Below are positions 8,402 through 14,953 of a stretch of 64,000 nucleotides of DNA, one piece after another. The DNA comes from CAZUDO01 sp964618895. GTDB taxonomy: Bacteria; Desulfobacterota; Binatia; DP-6. Position numbers and translations under genes: made by a program. The notes below the pieces were generated by a model, which saw only the letters and a list, made by a program, of their open reading frames with translations, had not been told where the DNA came from and made no database searches. How positions within the stretch are numbered: position 1 is the first letter of the stretch; each line of letters begins with the position of its first letter. The stretch covers positions 1 through 64,000 of the forward strand of contig CAZUDO010000103.1 in NCBI GenBank assembly GCA_964618895.1, written 5' to 3'.

Positions 8402-9268
8402 GTGCACCGCGCCACCGTCGCGCTCATCGGTGTCGCCCTGGCCGCGGGGTGCGCCGGCAAGAAGCCCATCATCCCGGTCGAGCAGCTGCGCTCTGAAGCC
8501 GACGAGGCCTACAAGGACGAAGCGAACGAACTCGCGGTCGAGCGCTACAAGGCGCTGCTCGACCAGTATCCGTTCGACCCCGGCGCCGAGGAGGCCGAGC
8601 TGCGCATCGCGCTCTCGCACTACCGCGCCGAGCGCTACGCAGAGGCCATCGCGGCCTTCGGGGACTTCGAGCGTATGCATCCTACCACTCCGAACCTCGC
8701 CGTGGTGGAGTACTACCTCGGCATGGCGTACCTGGCGCAGACGACCACCCCGGACCGCGACACCCAGGCCGCGACCAACGCCCTCAACTACTTCCGTAAC
8801 CTGCTCGACCGCTTCCCCGACAGCGAGTGGGCCGCGAAGGCGGCGCTGCGGATCACCGAGTGCCGCGATGAGCTGGCCGGCCACGAGGCCATCGTCGCCA
8901 CCTATTACCTGAACCAGGGCAACATGCTGGCCGCCGAGTCGCGGCTCACCCGCGTGCTCACCAACTATCCCGACACCGACGCGGCTGCGTCACTCCTCCT
9001 CCGCTTCGCCCAGGCATACGCGAAGCGGGCCGAGACGGCGGCGGAGACCCTGGCCCTCGCCACGATCCTGCAGCATCACCCTGAAGGACCGGTGGCCGCC
9101 AAGGCCCGCGGCCAGCTGGCGAAAGACGGCGGCCCCGCGTCGGTGGGGGATCCGCTGCCGCAGCTACTGGCGCATCTCGATCAGACGAGCCGGGACGCCG
9201 ACCGACGGCCCCTGCCGCAACCGGTGTCCGCCTACCCCGACGGCCCCGAAGGTGGACGACCCTACTGA
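8402..9268 (+). CDS. bamD: Outer membrane assembly lipoprotein BamD
   Basis: A 288-residue TPR lipoprotein of the BAM complex, which inserts beta-barrel proteins in the outer membrane. GTG 8402 gives a short signal ending in the lipobox LAAGC, with the acylated Cys at 17. TPR-like helical pairs follow (AYKDEANELAVERYKALLDQ, PFDPGAEEAELRIAL, and an NALNYFRNLLDRFPDSEWA block). An upstream in-frame ATG at 8306 would place charged residues before the signal and is less likely. The C-terminal 30 residues are Pro-rich and probably disordered. Confidence 0.88.
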   Translation: MHRATVALIGVALAAGCAGKKPIIPVEQLRSEADEAYKDEANELAVERYKALLDQYPFDPGAEEAELRIALSHYRAERYAEAIAAFGDFERMHPTTPNLAVVEYYLGMAYLAQTTTPDRDTQAATNALNYFRNLLDRFPDSEWAAKAALRITECRDELAGHEAIVATYYLNQGNMLAAESRLTRVLTNYPDTDAAASLLLRFAQAYAKRAETAAETLALATILQHHPEGPVAAKARGQLAKDGGPASVGDPLPQLLAHLDQTSRDADRRPLPQPVSAYPDGPEGGRPY

Positions 9269-9290
9269 TCGCCCCGCGCCGCACTGCACG

Positions 9291-9319
9291 TTGACACACC
9301 TTCATGTTTCGGGTTAGCT
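9291..9319 (+). promoter_or_regulatory. Likely promoter of the sulfur operon
   Basis: A consensus TTGACA at 9291-9296 lies about 55 bases upstream of the riboswitch aptamer. With a 17-base spacer the -10 would be TTAGCT at 9314-9319, a poor match. The -35 and its position ahead of the riboswitch are the support. Confidence 0.45.
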
Positions 9320-9348
9320 CCCCGTCCGAGAGAGACGATAAAGCACAG

Positions 9349-9466
9349 CCTTATCCAGAGTGGCTGAGGGCCTGGCCCGGCGACGCCACAGCAACCGGTC
9401 CCGAGAAGGACGTCAGGTGCTAATTCCGACGCCCACCGCGATCCGTCGCGGGGGCGAAAGATAAGG
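9349..9466 (+). ncRNA. SAM-I (S-box) riboswitch aptamer
   Basis: P1 is formed by CCTTATC (9349-9355) and GATAAGG (9460-9466). Inside are the conserved S-box segments AGAGTGGCTGAGGG, then CTGGCCC, then ACAGCAACC, and later GGTGCTAATTCC before the 3' P1 strand. These match the SAM-I consensus in order and spacing. SAM binding should stabilise P1 and favour the terminator that follows, turning the downstream operon off when SAM is plentiful. Its presence ties the operon to methionine/SAM supply. Confidence 0.93.
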
Positions 9467-9479
9467 TATCGCACGCTGG

Positions 9480-9517
9480 AAAGCCCCTGCTCCCATTGCT
9501 GGAGAGGGGCTTTTTTT
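9480..9517 (+). terminator. Riboswitch-controlled intrinsic terminator
   Basis: A perfect 9-base-pair stem, AAAGCCCCT (9480-9488) with AGGGGCTTT (9505-9513), is followed by a T run to 9517. It is extended inward by CTCC/GGAG pairing. It sits 14 bases after the aptamer P1 and ends 9 bases before the ATG at 9526. The GGAGAGGGG strand could also serve as the ribosome site of the first gene, so hairpin formation may block translation as well. Confidence 0.92.
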
Positions 9518-9525
9518 GTTGTCCG

Positions 9526-10263
9526 ATGAACGACCCGATCCCCACCAGCGTCCGCGATCCCGTCCTCGCCCGGGCATACGTGCTGATCATCGGCGTCGGT
9601 GGGCTCGGGGCCCCGGTGGCACGGACGCTCGCGACCGCCGGTGTCGGCACGCTCGGCCTCGTCGATCCGGACGTGGTCGAGCTGTCGAACCTCCATCGCC
9701 AGCTGCTCTACGACGAGGGCGACATCGGCCGCCCCAAGGTCGAGGTCGCCGCCGCACGCCTGGGCGCGCTCGCCCCGGGCATCCGGGTGCATGCCTGGCG
9801 CGAGCGCTTCGCGCCCGGCACGGTCCACCGCTTGCGCGGCGTCGACGTCGTGGTCGACGGCACCGACACGATCGCCGCCAAGTTCCTGGTGAACGACGCC
9901 GCCGTCGCCTGCGGCGTCCCGCTGGTACACGCCGGCGTGGTCGGCTGGCAGGCGCAGCTCCTCACCGTGCTGCCGCACCGGAGCCCGTGCTACCGTTGCC
10001 TGTTCGAGGACGCCCCGCCCGACGGTGACCTGCCCGCCTGCACCGAGGCGGGGGTGCTCGCGCCGGTCGCCACCGTCGCCGGAGCCCTCCAGGCGGCGGA
10101 GGTCATCCGCCTCCTGACCGGCGTCCCGGCGGCGTTCGCCGGGCGCCTGCTCACCATCGACGCGCGCGCCGGTCGCTGGCGCACCGTCCCGTTCGATCCC
10201 AACCCCCGCTGCACGGCGTGCGCCCCCGCTCACGCCGAGTCTCCAAGGAGCCACGTCCCATGA
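9526..10263 (+). CDS. ThiF/MoeB/HesA-family E1-like adenylyltransferase
   Basis: A 245-residue E1-like enzyme that adenylates the C-terminal Gly of a ubiquitin-fold sulfur carrier. Visible features are GVGGLGAPVA for ATP, LVDPDVVELSNLHRQ, VDGTDT, the ACTEAGVLAP site with the usual Cys, and zinc pairs CYRC and CTAC. It is complete and should be active. As first gene after the riboswitch and two genes before a CysO-like carrier, the likely job is to activate that carrier for thiocarboxylate formation. There is no fused rhodanese, so the sulfur donor is unknown. Confidence 0.9.
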   Translation: MNDPIPTSVRDPVLARAYVLIIGVGGLGAPVARTLATAGVGTLGLVDPDVVELSNLHRQLLYDEGDIGRPKVEVAAARLGALAPGIRVHAWRERFAPGTVHRLRGVDVVVDGTDTIAAKFLVNDAAVACGVPLVHAGVVGWQAQLLTVLPHRSPCYRCLFEDAPPDGDLPACTEAGVLAPVATVAGALQAAEVIRLLTGVPAAFAGRLLTIDARAGRWRTVPFDPNPRCTACAPAHAESPRSHVP

Positions 10264-11513
10264 GCTACGTCACAGGCCTGCGCTGCCGCGAGTGCGGCGC
10301 CGAATCGCCGGTTGCCGCGCTGCACGTGTGCGAAACGTGCTTCGGGCCGCTCGAGGTCGTCTACGACTACGACGCCATCCGGCGCGTGTTCACACGCGAG
10401 GCCATCGCCGCCCGCCCGCGCAACCTGTGGCGCTACCGCGAACTGCTGCCGCTCGACAGCGAGCCGCGCACGGGCTTCCACTCGGGCTGCACGCCGCTGG
10501 TACGCGCCGATCGCCTGGCGGCCGCGCTCGGCGTGCAGGAGCTCTACGTCAAGGACGACTCCGTCAACCACCCGACCTTCTCCTACAAGGACCGCGTCGT
10601 GTCGGTCGCCATCTCGAAAGCGATCGAGTTCGGCTTCGACACCGTGTCGTGTGCCTCGACCGGCAACCTCGCCAACTCGGTGTCGGCGCACGCGGCCCGT
10701 GCCGGCCTCAACTGCTACATCTTCATCCCCGACGACCTCGAGCAGGGCAAGGTGATCGGCTCGACCATCTACGGCCCGCGCGCGGTCGCCATCCGCGGCA
10801 ACTACGACGACGTGAACCGCCTGTGCAGCGAGATCGCCGACAAGTACGGCTGGGCGTTCGTCAACATCAACATGCGCCCGTACTACACCGAAGGCGCCAA
10901 GACCTACGGCTTCGAGATCGCCGAGCAGCTCGGCTGGAAGCTGCCGCGGCACATCGTCGTCCCCACCGCCGGCGGGACCATCCTGCCCAAGGTGGCCAAG
11001 GCGTTCCACGAGCTGCGCGACCTCGGTCTGGTCGACGGCGACTTCAGGATCTACTCGGCGCAGGCTTGGGGCTGCGCGCCCGTCATCCACGCCCTCCACA
11101 AGAACGTCGACCTGATCACGCCGGTGAAGCCGGCCACCATCGCCAAGTCGATCGCCATCGGCAACCCCGCCGACGGGTTCTATGTGCTGAAGGCGGTGCG
11201 CGAGTCGGGGGGCTGGGGCGAATCGGCCACCGACCCCGAGATCGTCGAGGGCATCCGGCTGCTCGCCCGCACCGAGGGCATCTTCACCGAGCCCGCCGGC
11301 GGCACCACCGTCGCCGTCACCAAGAAGCTCATCGAGCAGGGCCGCATTCCACGCGACGAGTCGATCGTGATCAGCGTCACGGGCAACGGCTACAAGACGA
11401 TCGAGGCCGTGCTCGAGTCGGTCGATCAACCCTATCGCATCCCGGCCCGCCTGGCGGACTTCGACGAACTCTACGCGCGGCTCACCACCGGCCACCAGGC
11501 CACCGCCGTCTGA
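10260..11513 (+). CDS. Threonine synthase homologue (PLP-dependent)
   Basis: A 417-residue fold-type II PLP enzyme of the threonine synthase family. An N-terminal zinc ribbon is seen in CRECG and CETC, the PLP lysine is in FSYKDR, and ASTGNLANS binds phosphate or substrate. Threonine synthase converts O-phosphohomoserine to threonine. Here it sits in a SAM-riboswitch operon with a sulfur carrier and its E1, which suggests it may instead use O-phosphohomoserine and carrier thiocarboxylate to make homocysteine. That is inference; a plain ThrC role is not excluded. ATGA overlap with the E1 gene. Confidence 0.85.
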   Translation: MSYVTGLRCRECGAESPVAALHVCETCFGPLEVVYDYDAIRRVFTREAIAARPRNLWRYRELLPLDSEPRTGFHSGCTPLVRADRLAAALGVQELYVKDDSVNHPTFSYKDRVVSVAISKAIEFGFDTVSCASTGNLANSVSAHAARAGLNCYIFIPDDLEQGKVIGSTIYGPRAVAIRGNYDDVNRLCSEIADKYGWAFVNINMRPYYTEGAKTYGFEIAEQLGWKLPRHIVVPTAGGTILPKVAKAFHELRDLGLVDGDFRIYSAQAWGCAPVIHALHKNVDLITPVKPATIAKSIAIGNPADGFYVLKAVRESGGWGESATDPEIVEGIRLLARTEGIFTEPAGGTTVAVTKKLIEQGRIPRDESIVISVTGNGYKTIEAVLESVDQPYRIPARLADFDELYARLTTGHQATAV

Positions 11514-11517
11514 CATC

Positions 11518-11539
11518 GCCGAGCCCGTCCGGGCTCGGC
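11518..11539 (+). promoter_or_regulatory. Intercistronic hairpin
   Basis: A perfect 9-base-pair inverted repeat, GCCGAGCCC and GGGCTCGGC with loop GTCC, lies five bases after the threonine synthase stop and 27 bases before the carrier ATG. No T run follows, so it is more likely an mRNA stability or processing element than a terminator. Confidence 0.5.
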
Positions 11540-11566
11540 TGGCAAGAGAGAGGAGGACGCGTCATC

Positions 11567-11842
11567 ATGGTACAAGTCAGGGTCCCGACCCCGCTGCGCA
11601 AGTACACCGCGGGTGCCGGGGCGGTCGAAGCACAGGGAGACACCGTCGCCGCATTGGTCGACGACCTCGAGCGGCGCTATCCAGGCATGAAAGAGCGCAT
11701 CTGCGACGACGGCGGCCAGGTACGCCGGTTCGTGAACATCTTCGTGAACGGCGAGGACATCCGCTTCCTGAATCACCTCGCCACGCCGCTCAAGGCGGGC
11801 GACGAGCTATCGATCGTGCCCGCGATCGCTGGGGGGCGGTGA
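11567..11842 (+). CDS. cysO: CysO-like ubiquitin-fold sulfur carrier
   Basis: A 91-residue MoaD/ThiS-fold protein closely resembling mycobacterial CysO along its length, including the RRFVNIFVNGEDIRF core and LSIVPAIAGG. It ends GGR rather than a free GG, so a C-terminal Arg must be removed or tolerated before adenylation. The adenylated tail would be converted to a thiocarboxylate that donates sulfur to a PLP enzyme. A strong AGGAGG at 11551-11556 sits ten bases before the ATG, the best ribosome site in the operon, as expected for a carrier needed in excess. Confidence 0.9.
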   Translation: MVQVRVPTPLRKYTAGAGAVEAQGDTVAALVDDLERRYPGMKERICDDGGQVRRFVNIFVNGEDIRFLNHLATPLKAGDELSIVPAIAGGR

Positions 11843-12837
11843 CGGCCAGCCCATCTGCCCTGCGGCCCGCGGCTGCCGTCCCGACCTCGCCGACGGACGG
11901 TCTGTGCGCCGTCACGTCGGTGCTGGCGCTGGTGGGCAACACGCCCCTGGTCGAGCTCCATCACGTGCGCGACGGTGTGGCGCCGGGCGTGCGCCTGTTC
12001 GCCAAGCTCGAGGGCTTCAATCCCGGCGGCTCGGTCAAGGACCGTCCCGCCCGCAAGATGATCGAGGACGGGTTGGCGCGGGGTGCGCTCGTCCCGGGCA
12101 AGACCATCCTCGACTCCACCTCGGGCAACACCGGCATCGCGTTCGCGATGATCGGCGCGGCGCTGGGGTACCCGGTGACGCTCGTCATGCCGAGCAACGT
12201 CAGCACCGAGCGCAAACGGGTCATCCAGGCGTTCGGGGCCGAGGTGGTATTCAGCGACCCGCTCGAAGGCTCCGACGGCGCCATTCGCCTGTGCCGGACG
12301 ATCCTGGCCGAGGACCCGGCGCGCTATTTCAAACCCGATCAGTACAACAACCCAGCCAATTCGCTGGCGCACTACGAGACCACGGGGCCGGAGATCTGGC
12401 GCCAGACCGACGGCGCCGTCACCCATGTCGTGGCCGGGATCGGCACCAGCGGCACCATCATGGGCACCGGGCGCTTCCTGAAGGAGCAGAACGCGGCCGT
12501 GCAGGTGATCGCCGCCGAGCCCGAGGATGCCTTCCACGGCCTCGAGGGGCTGAAACACATGGCCACCTCGATCGTGCCGGGCATCTATCACGAGACCGAG
12601 CTCGACCAGAAGATCGGCGTCGTGACCGACGACGCCTACAACATGGTCTACCGCCTCGGCCGCGAGGAAGGGTTGTTGGTGGGACAGTCCTGCGGGGCGG
12701 CGCACGTGGCGGCGCTGGCGGTGGCACGCCCCCTCCGCGAGGGAACAGTGGTCACGATCTTCCCGGACTTCGGCGACCGCTATCTCTCCACCAACCTGTG
12801 GATGGGCTGGCAGCACCTGGCGGAGGAGAGACGATGA
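11839..12837 (+). CDS. cysM: CysM-like cysteine synthase
   Basis: A 332-residue beta-family PLP enzyme. The PLP lysine is in GGSVKDRPARK, and TSGNTGIA and GIGTSGTI bind substrate and phosphate. It resembles the CysO-dependent CysM of mycobacteria, which uses O-phosphoserine and CysO thiocarboxylate. GTG 11839 overlaps the carrier stop as GTGA, directly coupling the two. A separate CysK homologue lies at 54218, so this copy is probably specialised for carrier-bound sulfur. The about 30-residue N-terminal extension is low-complexity. Confidence 0.9.
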   Translation: MTASPSALRPAAAVPTSPTDGLCAVTSVLALVGNTPLVELHHVRDGVAPGVRLFAKLEGFNPGGSVKDRPARKMIEDGLARGALVPGKTILDSTSGNTGIAFAMIGAALGYPVTLVMPSNVSTERKRVIQAFGAEVVFSDPLEGSDGAIRLCRTILAEDPARYFKPDQYNNPANSLAHYETTGPEIWRQTDGAVTHVVAGIGTSGTIMGTGRFLKEQNAAVQVIAAEPEDAFHGLEGLKHMATSIVPGIYHETELDQKIGVVTDDAYNMVYRLGREEGLLVGQSCGAAHVAALAVARPLREGTVVTIFPDFGDRYLSTNLWMGWQHLAEERR

Positions 12838-13124
12838 AGCGCACCGCGGCACCGGCGCCTCTCAGACGCGCCAGGACGGGCGGCGCCACGCGCGGCAAGT
12901 TCTACCTGACCTACCCGAAGAAGCTCGTGAAGGAGCCGCTCATCTACCAGATGACGCGCAAGTTCGACCTCGTCTTCAACGTGCGCAGTGCGAGCGTGAG
13001 CGAGGAGATCGGCATCATCGCGCTCGAGCTCGACGGGAGCCCGGTAGAAATCGAGGGGGCCGTCGCGTGGTTCCGCGAACAGGGCATCACGGTCGAGCCG
13101 ATCGAGAAGAACGTGATCGAGTGA
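12834..13124 (+). CDS. NIL-domain protein
   Basis: A 96-residue protein whose residues about 20-96 match the NIL domain (LTYPKKLVKEPLIYQMTRKF, then a beta-alpha-beta pattern). NIL domains occur at the C-terminus of the methionine importer ATPase MetN, where they bind methionine, and in ferredoxin fusions linked to homocysteine synthesis in anaerobes. Here it stands alone, overlapping the cysM stop by ATGA. It may sense methionine or hold the sulfur enzymes together; no biochemical role can be read from the sequence. Confidence 0.82.
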   Translation: MKRTAAPAPLRRARTGGATRGKFYLTYPKKLVKEPLIYQMTRKFDLVFNVRSASVSEEIGIIALELDGSPVEIEGAVAWFREQGITVEPIEKNVIE

Positions 13125-13142
13125 CGGGACGCGCACCGTGCG

Positions 13143-13721
13143 ATGCTCACTGACCGGCAGCTCGAGCGCTACAGTCGCCAGATTCTCCTGCCGGACGTCG
13201 GCGGGCGGGGCCAGGAACGGTTGCTGGCCGCCACGGTCGTGCTCGCCGGCACCGGGGACGCCCTCGCCGTCGCGGCAACGCTTCTCGCGCGGGCGGGCGT
13301 CGGCCGCCTCGTTTCGACGGCCGCCGGGGTGCCCGCCGGTACCGACGGCGCCATCGAGGGCGACGCCACGCTCGACCTGGCGGGCGTGACGCAACCTGTT
13401 CGAGCCCCGGCCATGCTGGCACGCCCGGTCGTCGTCGGTCGTTACACGGCCACGACCGCCGTGCTCGCGACGCTGGTTGGACGGCCGTGCCTCCACTGCC
13501 TCCCCGCCGCCACCCTGGCGCCGCCGTCCGGCTCCGACGACGGCCCGCTGGCGGCCGCGCTCCCGCCCCTCCTCGGCGGCCTGGGGGCGAGCGAAATCCT
13601 GCGCACGCTGCTCGCCCCACCGGCACGCGGACGCGTGCACCGGGTCGCGCTCGAAGCGGGGACGGTCACCGCCAGCGAGTTGGCCCCGGGCGGCTGCGCC
13701 CGCTGTGCGGGCAGCGCGTAA
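13143..13721 (+). CDS. Degenerate E1-like protein (pseudo-MoeB)
   Basis: A 192-residue relative of MoeB/ThiF that begins with the canonical LTDRQLERYSRQILLPDVG and GQERLLAA. The ATP loop expected as GAGGLG reads GTGDAL, and the Asp-rich and SNLxRQ segments are missing. Both zinc pairs survive as CLHC and CARC. The protein is about 60 residues shorter than an active E1. The frame is open and tightly packed, ending one base inside the next start, so it is probably a retained non-catalytic partner rather than random decay. Confidence 0.8.
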   Translation: MLTDRQLERYSRQILLPDVGGRGQERLLAATVVLAGTGDALAVAATLLARAGVGRLVSTAAGVPAGTDGAIEGDATLDLAGVTQPVRAPAMLARPVVVGRYTATTAVLATLVGRPCLHCLPAATLAPPSGSDDGPLAAALPPLLGGLGASEILRTLLAPPARGRVHRVALEAGTVTASELAPGGCARCAGSA

Positions 13722-14896
13722 TGCACGGCGCGTACCTGAAGGTCGAGCTCGGCACGCGGGGAGTCCGGATGGACGCCAGCATCCGCGACGCGACCCTGCT
13801 GGCCCCGGGCATCGGCCCGCGAGCCATCGACCTGCTCCTGCCCGACGACCTCTGCGTCCGCGCCCCACTCGTCGAGTCGTCACCCGTGGTCCTGGTGGCG
13901 CAGGGCGACCGCCACGTGCTCGTGCGCGCACCCGATGCACCGCCGATCGACGTGCGGCCCGTGCCCGTCCCGCGCTTCTACCAGCGCAACACCTCGCGCG
14001 GCACGCCCATGTGGCGGGTGGCGACGGTCCGCGGGAGCCACCTCGTGGTCCATCCGGGAACCGTGTGCGGGGTCAGCATCCAGGGCAGCCCCTGCCGCTT
14101 CTGCCTGGAAGGGGCCCGGACCTCGGGCGATCGGGAGGCAGCGTCGGTCGCCGAGGTGGTCGAGGTGGTGCGCGCGGCGTTCGACGAGGGGGTGTGCGAG
14201 CTGGTCTACTTCAACACGGCCTTCTTCGACGGCGAAGACGGGGGCATCGCCTTCCTGGCGCCCTACATCGATGCGGTCCGGAGACACTTCGACACCCTGG
14301 TGGCGGCCCAGGTCCATCCGCCGCGCGACCCACGCTGGGTCGAGCGGACGTATGCGATGGGGGTCGACGCGCTCAGCTACAACCTCGAGATATTCGACAA
14401 GGACGTGCTCAACCGCCGCTGCATCGGACGGGTCCGGTACATCGGGCGCGACCGCTATCTCGAGGCGCTGGCCCATGCCGCCCGCATCTTTCCGGGCGGT
14501 ACCGTGTGGAGCGATCTGGTGCTCGGCGCCGAGTCTCCCGAGTCGACCATGGCCGGCATCGACGCGCTGACGGACATGGGCGTCGTACCCGTCATGGCCC
14601 TTCCGGGCACCCTCGACACCCCCGTCGACGCGACCGCGCTCACCCCCGTCCTCGCACACCTCTACCGCACCGTGAAGCAGCGGGGGGTCAACATGGGGTG
14701 GGTACGCGACCTCACGCTCGCCATCACACCGTTCGAGGCACGGCACTTCGCCGGCGACGACGCACGCCTTGCGGTGACGGTCCAGCAGTTCACGCGGTCG
14801 CGCCTCGGGGGAATGGCGGCGCGTGGTCTGGCGCGCTTTCGCCGGCGCCTCCGGGTCCGAAAAGTGAGCGAGTCGTTCGACGCCTCGCACCTCTAG
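13721..14896 (+). CDS. Radical SAM protein with CX8CX2C cluster motif
   Basis: A 391-residue protein whose central part follows radical SAM barrel order: cluster cysteines, GVCELVYFNTAFFDGEDG, and a YNLEIFDKDVLNR segment similar to biotin/lipoate-synthase-like members. The cluster ligands are Cys116, Cys125 and Cys128, spaced C-x8-C-x2-C instead of the usual C-x3-C-x2-C. An N-terminal domain of about 100 residues is not recognised. It is the last gene before sat and starts at ATG 13721 overlapping the pseudo-E1 stop. Substrate unknown; sulfur insertion is one possibility. Confidence 0.72.
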   Translation: MHGAYLKVELGTRGVRMDASIRDATLLAPGIGPRAIDLLLPDDLCVRAPLVESSPVVLVAQGDRHVLVRAPDAPPIDVRPVPVPRFYQRNTSRGTPMWRVATVRGSHLVVHPGTVCGVSIQGSPCRFCLEGARTSGDREAASVAEVVEVVRAAFDEGVCELVYFNTAFFDGEDGGIAFLAPYIDAVRRHFDTLVAAQVHPPRDPRWVERTYAMGVDALSYNLEIFDKDVLNRRCIGRVRYIGRDRYLEALAHAARIFPGGTVWSDLVLGAESPESTMAGIDALTDMGVVPVMALPGTLDTPVDATALTPVLAHLYRTVKQRGVNMGWVRDLTLAITPFEARHFAGDDARLAVTVQQFTRSRLGGMAARGLARFRRRLRVRKVSESFDASHL

Positions 14897-14918
14897 CCGC
14901 GGCCCCGGGTGCCGTCCC

Positions 14919-14947
14919 TTGCAAGTCCGCGTCCCGGCCTCTAGTTT
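14919..14947 (+). promoter_or_regulatory. Promoter of sat
   Basis: TTGCAA at 14919-14924, exactly 17 bases, then TAGTTT at 14942-14947. The ATG of sat is seven bases further on, where transcription should begin, so a leaderless message is predicted. This separates sat from the riboswitch operon. Confidence 0.6.
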
Positions 14948-14953
14948 GTTCTG

